Origin: Moniliella sp. 'wahieum'
Lineage: Eukaryota > Basidiomycota > Moniliellomycetes > Moniliellales > Moniliellaceae
DNA length: 64,000 nt
Assembly: GCA_003971905.1 (NCBI GenBank)
Contig: RSEE01000038.1
Span: forward strand, 186,001-250,000
Direction of reading: 5' to 3'
The notes below the pieces were generated by a model, which was given only the letters and a program-made list of their open reading frames with translations, made no database searches and had not been told where the DNA came from. This document shows positions 1-10,691 of this stretch, piece by piece. How positions within the stretch are numbered: position 1 is the stretch's first letter; each line of letters starts with the position of its first letter. Made by a program: the position numbers and the translations under genes.

Positions 1-909
1 TATATGGCGCGTATACCGATGTGGATGCCAATACAGGGGAGTGCTGGCCAGAGGGGGGCAGACGGGGGACGCTGACTGTAACGAACGTTGAGCGACACAC
101 CTTCGCTCAGCGGCTCAGCTCAGCACAGCCTGAATATGGGAGGCAGTGTAGAATACCGACCAGCGCTTGAGCTAGACGCTAGAACGCAGCACCTACTGTA
201 GCCACGCCCCACCCCGAAGGGCCACAGGGGCAGTGTGCTGGCGCAGGCGGGGGTAGGGTTTGGCTCGGTTCAACTTGAACGTTCAATGTTCACGCGTGCA
301 CGCGTTCACGCGTACGCGTGGGCTCAGGCTCAGCAGCCAGCCGGCGTGCCTAGTGCCAGCGCAGTGGATCTGGGTCTGGTCTGGGGCAGCGGCGCAGTGC
401 ATTGACCCTGTGCTCTCTGTACGCGCCACGCGTGTTCGTACGCCGCCCGACGGGCGTCTGGGGACGCGGCCACGAGGGCTGGCGGCAGGGGCGACAGGAG
501 GGGGCGTCGGCGGGTTGGAGGAGCGGGCGGCCTGGAGCTCTGCGGTCCCAGGCGCCAAGGGAAGCTGGAGGCTGCAGGCGGGAGGAGGTGCCAGGCAGGC
601 ACAGGCACAGGGGCAGTGCGCAGCCTGCAGGCGGGAGGCGGCAGGCGGAAGGGCTGCTCGTGTCTTGGAGGCGGGATCTAAGACCTGCGGGTCGGCCGCT
701 GTGCTTTCTCTTTCTTTCTCCTGGGCGCCTGCGGGCTCTGGCCGGTGATGCAGATGCATGGATGCACCCGGCCTGCGTCCTGCCCCCCCGCGGCCGATCT
801 GCCGTGGCAGAGCCTAACCAGCTGCCCAGCCGCCCCAGCCCGCCTCGTTTGTTCTTGCCACCACCACCACCACCACCACCACCACTACCCGCGCTCCCCG
901 CCCCCCGCC
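1..909. other. 5' spacer before the ISWI gene
   Basis: GC-rich stretch with no recognisable gene. Several overlapping open frames exist on both strands, but all are low-complexity Ala/Gly/Arg/Pro translations without family features. A CAC trinucleotide run lies at about 858-886, just before the proposed ATG of the remodeller. It probably contains the promoter and 5' leader of that gene, but no clear TATA element is seen. Confidence 0.5.
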
Positions 910-3900
910 ATGGCGCGACGCAACCCCCCCGCACACGCTCCGCCTCCCACACCTACCGCCCCACCACGGAGCCCGACCCACCCGACCCCCACCCCGTCTC
1001 CTCCCGACCCGTGCTGCCACCCGCACCTCCGCCCATCTCCTCCACCCGCCAACAACCCTCGGCCCCCGCCTCCGCCTCCGGCCCATCCACACGCGCGTCC
1101 GCCTCAGAGACCGCGTCTGCATCTGCCTCGGGGTCCACATCCGTCCCCCCTTCCCCCCGGAACGCGAAGCGTCGCCGGACGACTCGGATTCCGCTTCCAA
1201 TTCCGGTGCCGACACCGAGGCTGGGCCCCTCATTCTCCCCCCCCGCGACGCGAAGCGGATGCAGCAGCGCAAGGCTCGTCTCGCCGACTCGGTCAAACGG
1301 TTCGCTACCTGCTCGGGCAGACGACTGTTCCAGCACTTTATCGACATGAAAAAGTCCAAGGATCCTGCTTTTGCCGCTTTGCTTGAAAATGTCGCGTCAA
1401 CCCGCGGTGGTGGCGCACGCAAGTCGGCCCGCGGCGGACGTCGTCGGAGTGGCGTGGATGACGACGAAGGGTTGTTCGAGCAGGACGAAGATGACGCGTT
1501 TGTTTTTGAGCAGTCGCCTGGGTATGTGAAAGGAGGTCAGCTGCGCGCGTACCAGATTGACGGGTTGAATTGGATGATGTGAGTCCCTGTTCAGTTGCTT
1601 TTTTTTCCTCTTGAGAGATGACCTGCTAACCATGAAGCATTGTGCAGCTCGCTCTACCACCACGGCATCAATGGCATTCTCGCTGACGAGATGGGGTTGG
1701 GCAAGACGCTGCAAACGATCTCCTTTCTCGGTTACCTCAAGTACGTGTGCAACAAACCAGGCTTCCATCTCGTGGTCGTGCCCAAGTCAACGCTGAACAA
1801 CTGGCGACGCGAGTTTGACAAGTGGGTTCCCGGTTTCCAAACTGTCGTTCTCCAAGGGGACAAGGAAGAGCGACGGCAGATTTTGCGGGAGCGGGTACTG
1901 GCCGAAAAGTTTGATGTCCTGATTACGACGTATGAGATGTGCCTTAAGGAGAAGGGTTCGCTCCTGCGCCTGTCGTGGGAGTACATTGTGATTGACGAGG
2001 CACATCGGATCAAGAATGCCAACAGTATGCTGTCCCAAATTGTGCGCGCGTTTGATTCGCACGGCCGTCTGCTCATTACTGGCACACCGCTGCAGAACAA
2101 CTTGATGGAACTTTGGGCGCTGCTCAACTTCCTTCTTCCTGATGTTTTCAGCGATGCTTCCGATTTCGAAAATTGGTTCGCGGGCAAGACGGCGGAAAAG
2201 GAAGGAGAGGGAGGGGCAGAGGCCAAGGCCGAAGAGCAAGATGCCATCGTCAAGCAACTCCACAAGGTTTTGCGTCCTTTTCTCCTTCGCCGTGTCAAGG
2301 CCGACGTGGAGAAAAGTCTGTTGCCCAAGAAGGAGATCAACTTGTTTATTGGCCTGACCGAGATGCAGCGGACGTGGTACAAGGCGTTGTTGAAAAAGGA
2401 TGTGGATGCCGTGACGGGTCTCAATGCCCGCAAAGAAGGCAAGTCGCGCCTGCAAAACATTGTGATGCAGCTGCGCAAGTGCTGCAATCACCCCTACCTC
2501 TTTGAAGGTGCCGAGCCCGAGGGGATGGAAGACGAGCAACATTTGATCGACAATGCAGGCAAGATGGTAATCCTGGACAAACTGTTGGCTCGAATGAAGG
2601 AAAAAGGGTCTCGGGTCCTCATCTTTTCCCAAATGGGCAGGATGCTTGATACTGTCGGATTACTGTGCCTTTCGTGAGTACGAGTACTCCCGCATCGATG
2701 GTAGTACCGCGCACGAGGAGCGGGTGGCAGCGATTGATGAGTTCAACGCACCCGACAGCAACAAATTCATCTTCCTTCTCACCACCCGTGCTGGCGGCCT
2801 GGGCATCAACCTCACCACGGCCGATGTGGTGGTGCTGTATGACTCGGACTGGAACCCACAAGCGGACTTGCAGGCTATGGACCGTGCCCACCGCATTGGC
2901 CAGACCAAGCAAGTGTATGTTTTCCGCTTTGTCACTGAGCACACGGTCGAAGAGCGTGTGCTGGAGCGAGCGACGCAGAAGTTGCGTCTGGACCAGCTCG
3001 TCATCCAGCAGGGTCGGCATCAAGAGAAGCAGAAGGCACAGCAGAACAAGGAGGATCTGGTGGATGCGATCAAACATGGAGCAGACAAGATCATCAGTGG
3101 CGAAGGAGGCATGTTGATTGACGAGAACATTGACAATATTATTGCCGATGGCGAGAAGCGCACGGCGGCGCTTCAAGCACGCTACCAAGACGTGGGCATC
3201 GATGTGCTCAACTCGATCCAGAATGGCGAACGGCCCGACTGGACCACTCAGACAGCCGAAGACGAGGCGGATGAGGAAGCACTCAACAAGTTATGGATGG
3301 AACCCACCAAGCGGGAGAGGCGCACCAACTACACCGAGTACTATGGCGCTGGCGACCCAAGTTCCAAACCGAAAGCTGCCACGGTTAAGGTGCCCAAGCC
3401 ACCGAAACAAGTTCAGACGCTCTTCTTCCAGTTCTTCCCCAAGCGCCTCCTTGAACTTCAGAAGAGGGAGGTTGCTGCGTTTCAGCGCAGCTTGGGGTTC
3501 CGTGTACCACGCCAGGAGGCCGCCGAGGGCCAGACGGCCGAGGAGGTGGAGGCGGAACGAATGCGCAAGCAGGCGTTCATCGACTCGGCCGAAGAACTGA
3601 CGGAGGAAGAGTTGCGGGAAAAGGAGCAGTTGGCCACTCAAGGGTTCGTTACTTGGCAAAAGAGTGACTTTTGGAACTTTGTTCGGGCGAGTGAGAAGTA
3701 CGGTACGGCGGCGCATGCGACCATCGCCGAGGAACTTTCGTCGGGCCATCGTCATAAGCGGACGGAGGAGGAGGTTCGTCGCTACAGCGAGGAGTTTTGG
3801 TCTCGCGGCCCAGACGAAGTACCGGACTGGGATAAAATCGCTGGGCATCAAGGAGGGCGAGGCGAAAGTGCTCAAGGCAATTGAAGATGAACGTCTACTT

Positions 3901-4320
3901 CGAGCAAAGATGAAGCAGTACAGCGATCCGCTGCGGCAGATCAAGTTGACCTATGGATCCAACAAGGGCCAGAGGTACGCGCCCGATCAAGACAGGTGGC
4001 TTCTCCTTCAATTGGCCGAGCATGGACTGCAAGATGCCGAGGTGTTTGAAAGGATTCACCAAGAGATCCGCATCACTCCTCTCCTCCGCTTTGACTTTTG
4101 GATGAAGTCGCGCACAGTGCAGGAGATCACAAGGCGATGCCACAAGCTGATCCCTATTTTCCTCAAGGGGGAGCCAGGGTATGTCGATGGCGCAGCAACC
4201 CGTAAAGGTACCAGGGAAAGAGGAGCTGGGGCCGACGCCGAGGCGGAGGCTGAAGCAGACGAATCGGCCGAAGAGGCGGAAGCAACCGCTCTTCCGAGCA
4301 AAAAGCCCAAGCTCTCCTAA
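910..4320 (+). CDS. ISWI-class SNF2 chromatin-remodelling ATPase
   Basis: ATP-dependent nucleosome-spacing enzyme of the ISWI family, acting in the nucleus. The order of parts is complete: Ser/Pro/acidic N-terminus, the AutoN-like stretch ending [15 protein letters not shown], helicase motif I (DEMGLGKT), motif [15 protein letters not shown], motif V/VI ([19 protein letters not shown]), then the HAND-SANT-SLIDE half ending with the YGSNKGQRY and [10 protein letters not shown] blocks. The start is the ATG at 910 in good context. One intron at 1579-1647 (GTGAGT, branch CTAAC, CAG) joins WM-I-SLYHHG. The frame switches near 925, 1150, 1305, 1330, 2650 and 3845. At 1305-1335, restoring one C, one G and one C in dinucleotide runs gives the family sequence, so sequencing indels are more likely than decay. 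Isw1 versus Isw2 cannot be decided here. Confidence 0.93.
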
Positions 4321-4926
4321 TTCGGTACTACTGCCCACCCTTCCCTTTGTTGTTTCACTATACTAGCAGTATATCATGTCTGGTACCTTCACGTGTACAC
4401 TCTGTGCCATAGCGAACATAGTACAAGTGAAGATATCGTCGAAGAATCGGCCTGTCGGATCCTGTTAAACAAGGGAACTAGTCGATCACTAAATGCAGAG
4501 TCCACCTATATTTCGTCGTGTGGTCTCGGTTTCCAGTGTACTTTTAGCAACCGTTTTGGGGCCAAAAAACAAAGTCATTGTCGACCGGGAAAAGAGATAG
4601 AGGGTAATAGGGAACAGCAGCAGGGATAGTATAGCGTCCACGATGATTAATGGATGGCGCGGTTTTTGTCAAGCTTGGGATTCAGTTCAAACAAGAATCC
4701 AGTTGTTGCACCTCTCTTTCTATTTGTACACTGCAGGAAAGAAAAGGTGTAGAAAAACAGAGAGCAGGCATTTGGTGGTGTATTGCTTTTGCACATGAGC
4801 CGCAGCAGAGGCTCGAGAATATTCTTTTGTCCGCCAAAACGGAATATTGGAAGGAATGAGGCGGATGGACCCGGGCTTGAGCTACCGGCGCTACTACACC
4901 AGCGTGGCACTGCAAAAGGAAACGAA
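4321..4926. other. convergent 3' spacer (ISWI / carbonic anhydrase)
   Basis: AT-richer than its surroundings. It holds the 3' ends of two convergent genes. No gene, RNA or repeat was recognised. Confidence 0.5.
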
Positions 4927-5850
4927 CTAAGGTGCCGTTTTGGACACCTTCATATCGTGGATGAGACCAGTGGAGATGTTATAGTACCACCTGTTAGCAC
5001 GAAAAAGGTATTCGTCAGTTACCCTCATCCCCCCGTCCCACAGGTCTATAAGAAGTAGCAAGACGCACCCGTGGATGGTAACCTTGTCCATCACCTTACC
5101 CGTCAAAGGCGACGGAGTAGAGTTCCAATTCCCCTGAATGATGTCGGTCTGGATGAGGTTGTTAATCTGTTGCTTGACGTTGGCCTTCATCACGATGTTG
5201 GACAATTCGGCGGTGTCGTCGTAGGATGGCGGGAGATGACACCCTTGGCAAGCGAAACGAGAGGAGAGAGGTAATAATCCAACGCAGTGGAGGGACTCCA
5301 CCCTGTCTTGTTGGCATACGTGAGTGCAGTTGCCACGCCGCCGCAAGTCGTGTGGCCCAACACTACAACTGTTGTTCATCATCGACAGTCACCAAAGTCA
5401 TCGAGTCATCTGTGCGTCAGTCTCTTGTTGCCCCATTCGTTGTGGCTCGGTCCCCGACAATAGAAGGGCGATTGCAATCGACGTACCATCCGTCACACCA
5501 ACATCCTGCACCGCATATGCCAGTGCAGAAATGGTGGTATTGTCGCTACCTTGCACCTGGTTGGCCACGTTGCGCGCCACAAAGATTTCACCTGGCACAC
5601 TCTGCGTCATCAGGGCCGGATCGACACGGCTGTCGCCACAGCCAACGAGGAACACCTTGGGCGTCTGCCCTGATTCGTTGCTTTTGATCAAAGCTGGATC
5701 GAGCCGCTGAGCCCAGTGCGTGTTGCGCTTCAGCAACTTGCTCCCTGAGGGCTGATGCGGGGGGTGCTGCGCGCCACAGCTCCAGTGGAATGGGCGGGCT
5801 TGGGCTAGAGCTAGCGTTGCAACAGAGATGAGGAGGAGGGAAGGGCGCAT
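4927..5850 (-). CDS. beta-class carbonic anhydrase with signal peptide
   Basis: Zinc enzyme interconverting CO2 and bicarbonate. The beta-class signature is clear: CGDSRVDP (Cys and Asp of the active site), GEIFVARNVANQV, then GHTTCGG giving the second pair of zinc ligands (His, Cys), and a C-terminal block YDDTAELS / NNLIQTDIIQ / HGWYYNISTG. The ATG at 5850 opens with a hydrophobic stretch, MRPSLLLISVATLALAQA, that reads as a secretory signal peptide; a TATA box lies about 100 bp upstream. Two introns fit: 5369-5486 (GTACGT...CAG) and 4991-5068 (GTGCGT...CAG). One frame change lies near 5240, between SLAKGV and LPPSYDD, explained by loss of one C. An earlier in-frame ATG at 5925 is too close to the TATA box to be preferred. 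Secretion is inferred only from the N-terminus. Confidence 0.9.
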
Positions 5851-5947
5851 GGCGGATGGGTCAGATAGGAGCCAGGTGAAGTTGTCAATGGCCAACGTCC
5901 AATACGGGGGTTGGGGGTAGGTCAACGGGTGGGGCGGGCGATGCCAA

Positions 5948-5955
5948 TTATATAT
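5948..5955 (-). promoter_or_regulatory. TATA box of the carbonic anhydrase gene
   Basis: TATATA-type element on the minus strand about 100 bp upstream of the ATG at 5850, a normal distance for a fungal promoter. It argues for the shorter start over the ATG at 5925. Confidence 0.5.
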
Positions 5956-6932
5956 CTCCCCCTCCCTATGCCAGAAGCATTGGCTAAATACGCAATTGCG
6001 GACAGTGGCCCTGTGCCCTGGGGTGCGCCGCAGTGGGGGAGCAGTGCGGGAGAGCAGTGCGGCACAGCCGGCACACTCCTAAATTATCTACTGTGTTGTT
6101 CCTTGAAGCTAGCTTGACGTATACATCTGAAGCCCCTGAGGACCATCGTCGGATGTGTGGGTAACTTACAGAAGTTCTTGGCGTGTGGCTTTAGATTGAG
6201 AGCGATACTAGTTGCCCAACCAGCAAAACGAATTGGACGGGCTGATGCGCTGATGCGTCGATGCAGTTGATGTGGTCAATGACCAGAATGACCGACCCTG
6301 TACACGATGTTTCGCTGTGGGGGTGTGGAGAGGCTGCATTTACTGGCATCCGGCGCGCTACTAGATCTGCATTCCCTTTTTTCCCGCAACTCCCAATATT
6401 AAGCCGATGCGCAGCCTTCCGTTCGTTCACCTTACCGGTTACCGGTTTCACCCGTCCCATCGTCCGTCCCCACATCAGCCACAGAACAAAACACTCCACC
6501 GGATAAGAACTAAGTACAGTGAAAAAATGCAGGTGTACCAGAGTGTACCTGGCTCGAGAAGTGGAATATTTATGCCATCGATATATTCAACAGAGGGTGA
6601 ACGCGAACGTTTAACGACGTTGACGCGCGCGCGCGTAAACGTCAAGAGGACCTGCGGTTCGCCATCAAGCATGACGCACGTGCACGACGGCAGTGCCCGA
6701 GGCCTTTGTGAACAAGGGTCCCCCCGAAGGAACGAGTGATCGAGGACCCGACACGGCGACCTGATGATGTATGATGCCCGGGACATGTGGCGACCGCAGC
6801 CGCGAGTAAGGCGCCTGTGGCTTGACCTTCATAATATTGATACAGAGCCGAGGAGGAAGCAAGTTACAAGCACGAAGGAGCGAGGTTGGGTAACGATGTT
6901 GAGGAGATGTGAGAATGAGATGATCGGATGGA
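5956..6932. other. spacer between carbonic anhydrase and NC2-beta
   Basis: No gene recognised. It contains the carbonic anhydrase promoter and the 3' region of the NC2-beta gene. A GGTTACCGGTTTC word occurs near 6433, one of the palindromic words that recur in other spacers. Confidence 0.5.
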
Positions 6933-7494
6933 TCAGTTGGTGGTTGCATCGTACCGTGCTTTGGATTGGGCAAAGAGCATCTCTTGGTGTTGCAGCAGTT
7001 CCTCGGGTGACATGCCTGTGTCTTTCATTTTGCGAGACTTGGAATCACGCTTTTTGGCCATCGCTTGGTGACTCTGCAGTGCCTCTTGGACCGCAGGGGT
7101 GAACTGATCAAACCCCAGATCATTCAGGGCTTGGAGAACATGATCTGGGGAAATGGTTTTACGGGATTCGCGCTCGCAGATCTCGTTCGACTCGCTCGAG
7201 AGGAGGTGAATAAACTCAACGCAACACTCGATCAACAGATCGCGGGTGTCGCGTGCGTAAGACAGCTCGGGCGGGAGATATCCTGGATCGAGTACCGCAA
7301 CCCACAAACGCGGGAAGCAGACGTGGGGTTAGTGCTTGGGACACAGTAGAGCACATGTATGGCAAAAGACGGGCCCAGGAGAGGGAAGAACAATACGTAC
7401 CTTGGATGATCTTCTGCACCGTTGCCTTGGGCAGCGACAGCTCGTCCTCCCCTGCGCCGGCCGCAGCAAAGGCCTCGTCGTCCGACGCTGACAT
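6933..7494 (-). CDS. NC2-beta / Dr1 histone-fold transcription cofactor
   Basis: Beta subunit of negative cofactor 2, which pairs with NC2-alpha and binds TBP on promoters to regulate RNA polymerase II initiation. Exon 1 (7401-7494) encodes MSASDDEA... ELSLPKATVQKIIQ. An intron at 7283-7400 (GTACGT...CAG) follows, and exon 2 gives LPPELSYARDTRDLL, IECCVEFIHLLSSESNEIC and the rest of the histone fold. The tail (SPEELLQHQEMLFAQSKARY) matches the conserved C-terminus of Dr1. The product is about 147 residues, normal for fungi. This gene reads through without an internal frame change, unlike most of its neighbours. Confidence 0.93.
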
Positions 7495-7662
7495 GCTACC
7501 GGGAGGGAGGGAGAGGATGTGGGCGAGGACTCAGACTGAGGGCGGATGTGGATGTGGATGCGGGTGTGGAGGCTGGGGTAAACTAGCCAGGCAAGCAGGT
7601 CTGAACGTTTCAAGGGGGAGGCGCGAGAGGGGATCGCTGGGCCGGCGCGGCGGGGGGGGGGG

Positions 7663-7670
7663 CTATATAC
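7663..7670 (-). promoter_or_regulatory. possible TATA box of the NC2-beta gene
   Basis: A TATATA element on the minus strand about 170 bp upstream of the ATG at 7494, directly beside a long G/C homopolymer. Position fits a promoter with a moderate leader, but this is inference only. Confidence 0.3.
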
Positions 7671-8982
7671 CAGCGGACGCGCATAGCAGGCCGCAGCCGC
7701 TGCAGCTGGCACATGCGCCGGCACACTGCCCCCGCGCTGCCGCGTGGCTGGCCAGCGCAATGCCGCTGCGCTCCACCCCGCCCCCCGCCCAGCACAGCGC
7801 CAGTGCCGCGTACCGATGATGCAACGCCAGACAATGGAATCACTAATCAGAATCCGTGGTCACCGATCGCAATCATCCATCAACTCAGCCTGGCTCCGCT
7901 CCAGCGCTCATGCACGCGTGGTATCACGCTTCACAGCTTCTCACCTCGAGCTTCCGCTTCGGCGTCACGCGCCAAGCCTGAGCCTCAGGCTGAGCAATGC
8001 CTCAACTCTCCAGCCCTCAGGGCCTGAGCCTCAGGCCTGGAGCTCCAGGCGCCGGCTGGCCGGTGCTGGCCGACACACTTCCCCCCTACCCCTTGGGCCA
8101 GGGGCACAAGGCCAGCCATAGCCGGAATGCACTCACAGCGGAATCACTGTTCAGCCCCTGCCAATCACGGCAGATCGGTGCAAACGGATGCGCCCAATCT
8201 GGCCTCCACATCGCTCGCCATTTTCTTTTTCTTCGGCCTGGTCCTTCGCAAACCAGCTTAGCTCTTTTCCACCACGGTCTTGACCCGGGCGTGTTCTGCA
8301 CGCTGTCCAGCTCCACACCAAGGGGGCCTGGGCTGAAGGCTTGCGCCTTGTTGCGCATTAGCCAGGACCAAGAGCAAGCCCACCCGGTCTGGACTTGCTT
8401 GCAGGCAACCTGGACTTGGGCAACCCCAATTTAAGCCGGCCGTTCGCCCAGTGCTTGGCCTGCCCTTGGGCGGCCGAGACGTGGCGTTTGGTGACTTTGG
8501 GTTTGTTGGACACTTTTATTCTCTCTCTATGCATTTCTGGTTTCTACTTACATGCCCGCAAGGGTTGCTCAAACGGGCTGCGGACAGGATTGGGAACAGT
8601 GCAAGACGGCGGATGCGAAAGTGACCCCACCATCATGTCAAGCTTTGGATCGGGGCATTCGCTCCTTAATGGTCCTATGGCTGTTACGATCGTGGAAGAG
8701 GAACGGCGTGGGTCAGCGGACTTCTTTGTTGCCTCTCCTATTTGGGGGAGGCGGCCCGCTCTGATGACCCTATCCCGCCGGTAAGGGCGCAGAGATGGGA
8801 AGCCCCGCTCCCCGCGTCGGACTTGTGGTATGAGTTGATCCATGCCCAACCCAGGGCTGGGTCGTAGTTCTGCGAGGAACAATTTTATTCTCATTTGATC
8901 GTCCCTTATGTTTGGCTTCACAGGCCATGCGTAGTTAACGTTTAACGTTTAACAGCTACTGCACTTACATCGATGCAGCTCC
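7671..8982. other. spacer with palindromic words
   Basis: No gene recognised. At 7975-8040 there is a dense run of GCCTGAGCCTCAGG-like palindromic words. Open frames at 8395-8784 and 8544-8921 show no family features. Confidence 0.45.
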
Positions 8983-9243
8983 GTGTCATGGATGTCTCCC
9001 TATATAGATCCAGAGGTCAAGCGCCTGAGCCAAGCCCTGAGCCAGCCTGTCTTGGTCCCCCGGGACGGTTATGTGTTTAGCCAGCGACCTTCTGACGGCC
9101 TCGACTATCGCTACCTCGGCCCCTTTCCTATTGTCTGCGCCGTGGACCGCGCCGCGTACCTGGTCCTCCTTCCCGACTACCTACCTACCCCTCCATGACG
9201 TGTTTCATGTGTCCCGCTTGCCTAAGCGCCTGGGCGACGCCTA
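8983..9243 (+). mobile_element. Ty3/gypsy-type LTR retrotransposon relic (integrase C-terminus)
   Basis: The translation carries DYRYLGPFPIV followed by a DVFHVSRL-like block. These match the GPY/F module and tail of Ty3/gypsy integrases (Metaviridae). Only this end of the pol region remains; no reverse transcriptase and no flanking LTRs were found. The element is a broken fossil. Confidence 0.7.
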
Positions 9244-10691
9244 GTGACAAGGGCCACCCTATTGCATGTTGCGCAAGTATTACGTCACGTGACGCATGAG
9301 GTTATCGTTACCGCGTTACTGGTTACCGGTTACCGGTTCCGTTATAGGCGTTACGCGTTACGGCTCACCCTTTGCGTTACTTTCCCGGTAAATCATTCTC
9401 AGGCCTCCGGCCAGCATCAGCCGGTCGCGGGGCCGGTTGGTGACCGGCGGGGTTAGGCTGGGGCGCGCTGAGCTCAGCCGCTGAGGCGCTGAGGCCTCAG
9501 ACTGAGGGTGATGGCCTCCTATTTTCTCCCTCTCTCGCATTCTAGCATGCCGTAGAGGTTTTTGTGGAAGAGCTAATGGTTTTTGTTCTTCCGACTGTAT
9601 GTGGAACTATCGAGCCTCGTGGGTGGACCAACCGTCGCTCCAGTGCCCCAGTGCGGGGCGGGAGCGGGGCAACAACCAGCGGAGCGGGATGGAGCGGGGA
9701 GACAGGAGCGAAGCACTACTGGGTGGCGGGAGGGGATGCTTTCAGTTGGATATAAGCCCGTCTTCTTCAAGCTTCAAGCTCTTTAAGCTTTAGCCCTCCA
9801 AGCCTCAAATATCAAGCTTCACGCTTCAGCGCTCCGCGGCTCAACCTTCACGCTTCATTCAGCTTCAACCAGCGCTCAGCAACGTCAGGTGTCAGAGATA
9901 ATCGAGATGAGATCGATAAGCGAAGATAATCTGGGTGCTGGTGCTGGGCAGTGTGGGGTGGAAGATGGCTTGCATTCGCATGGCTTGACATGAGGACAGG
10001 GGAACTCCCATCACAGCACGCGGGGGGGCAGCTTGGCAGCGTGGAGGGCAGGCGGGCCAGTGCGTATGCGGGCCACTAGCCACGACTGTCCTCCCGACGG
10101 CCCCCAGCCCGTCCAGCCACGCTCGGAGCAAAAAGCGAAGACTACATTCCGTATCAGCAACTGCAGCAACAGCCGCTCACACAGTGTATGGGTGCACGCA
10201 GCCCAACTGGAACACTATATTTCCTGCCGTCGTCATCGAATCCATCGAGCCCATCCAGGTCGCTAACCAACCACCTAGGTGCATTACTGCCTCTCCAATT
10301 GATTCTGTAACCACACCTCATCGCTTCTTGATCTTCTCTTCTTCTGTCCTTTTCCCTTTCCTTTCCTGCCCCGGCCTATTCTCTCCTCATCCCCATCTTC
10401 CGCCACCAACAGTAAGTGTTTCCTGTTATCCACCGAGATACTGTACAGAAAACCCCGTTTGGCCCTCTTACTAGCGTCACACATCAAAGCCAATTCAGCC
10501 ATCAATCCTCTGTGCACCACCCTCCCCGCGCTTCCCATCCGTCCCCATTTTCTTCCCACGCTACCCAGCCTCTCAGGCCCACAGGCTTTAGTATTGCCGT
10601 TGGTGCCGGGCCGGATCCTTTTCTTCCACGTTGCCACCCCCCACCCCCGTTGTCTTTCGACACTCCCACTGCATCCATCATATATGCCAGC
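9244..10691. other. spacer with repeated short words
   Basis: No gene recognised. It holds GGTTACCGGTTACCGGTT at about 9320, CTGAGGCGCTGAGGCCTCAG at about 9480, and a stretch of CAAGCTTCAAGCT-type words at 9765-9885. The last ~450 bp is pyrimidine-rich and probably the leader of the next gene. Confidence 0.45.

Noticed and set aside
1259-3900. Programmed +1 frameshifting in the ISWI gene, because three switches can each be read as skipping one base before CTG
   Set aside because: Family alignment favours a missing residue at each site, which fits base losses and not a skipped base. Other genes show the opposite step, so no single decoding rule explains them.
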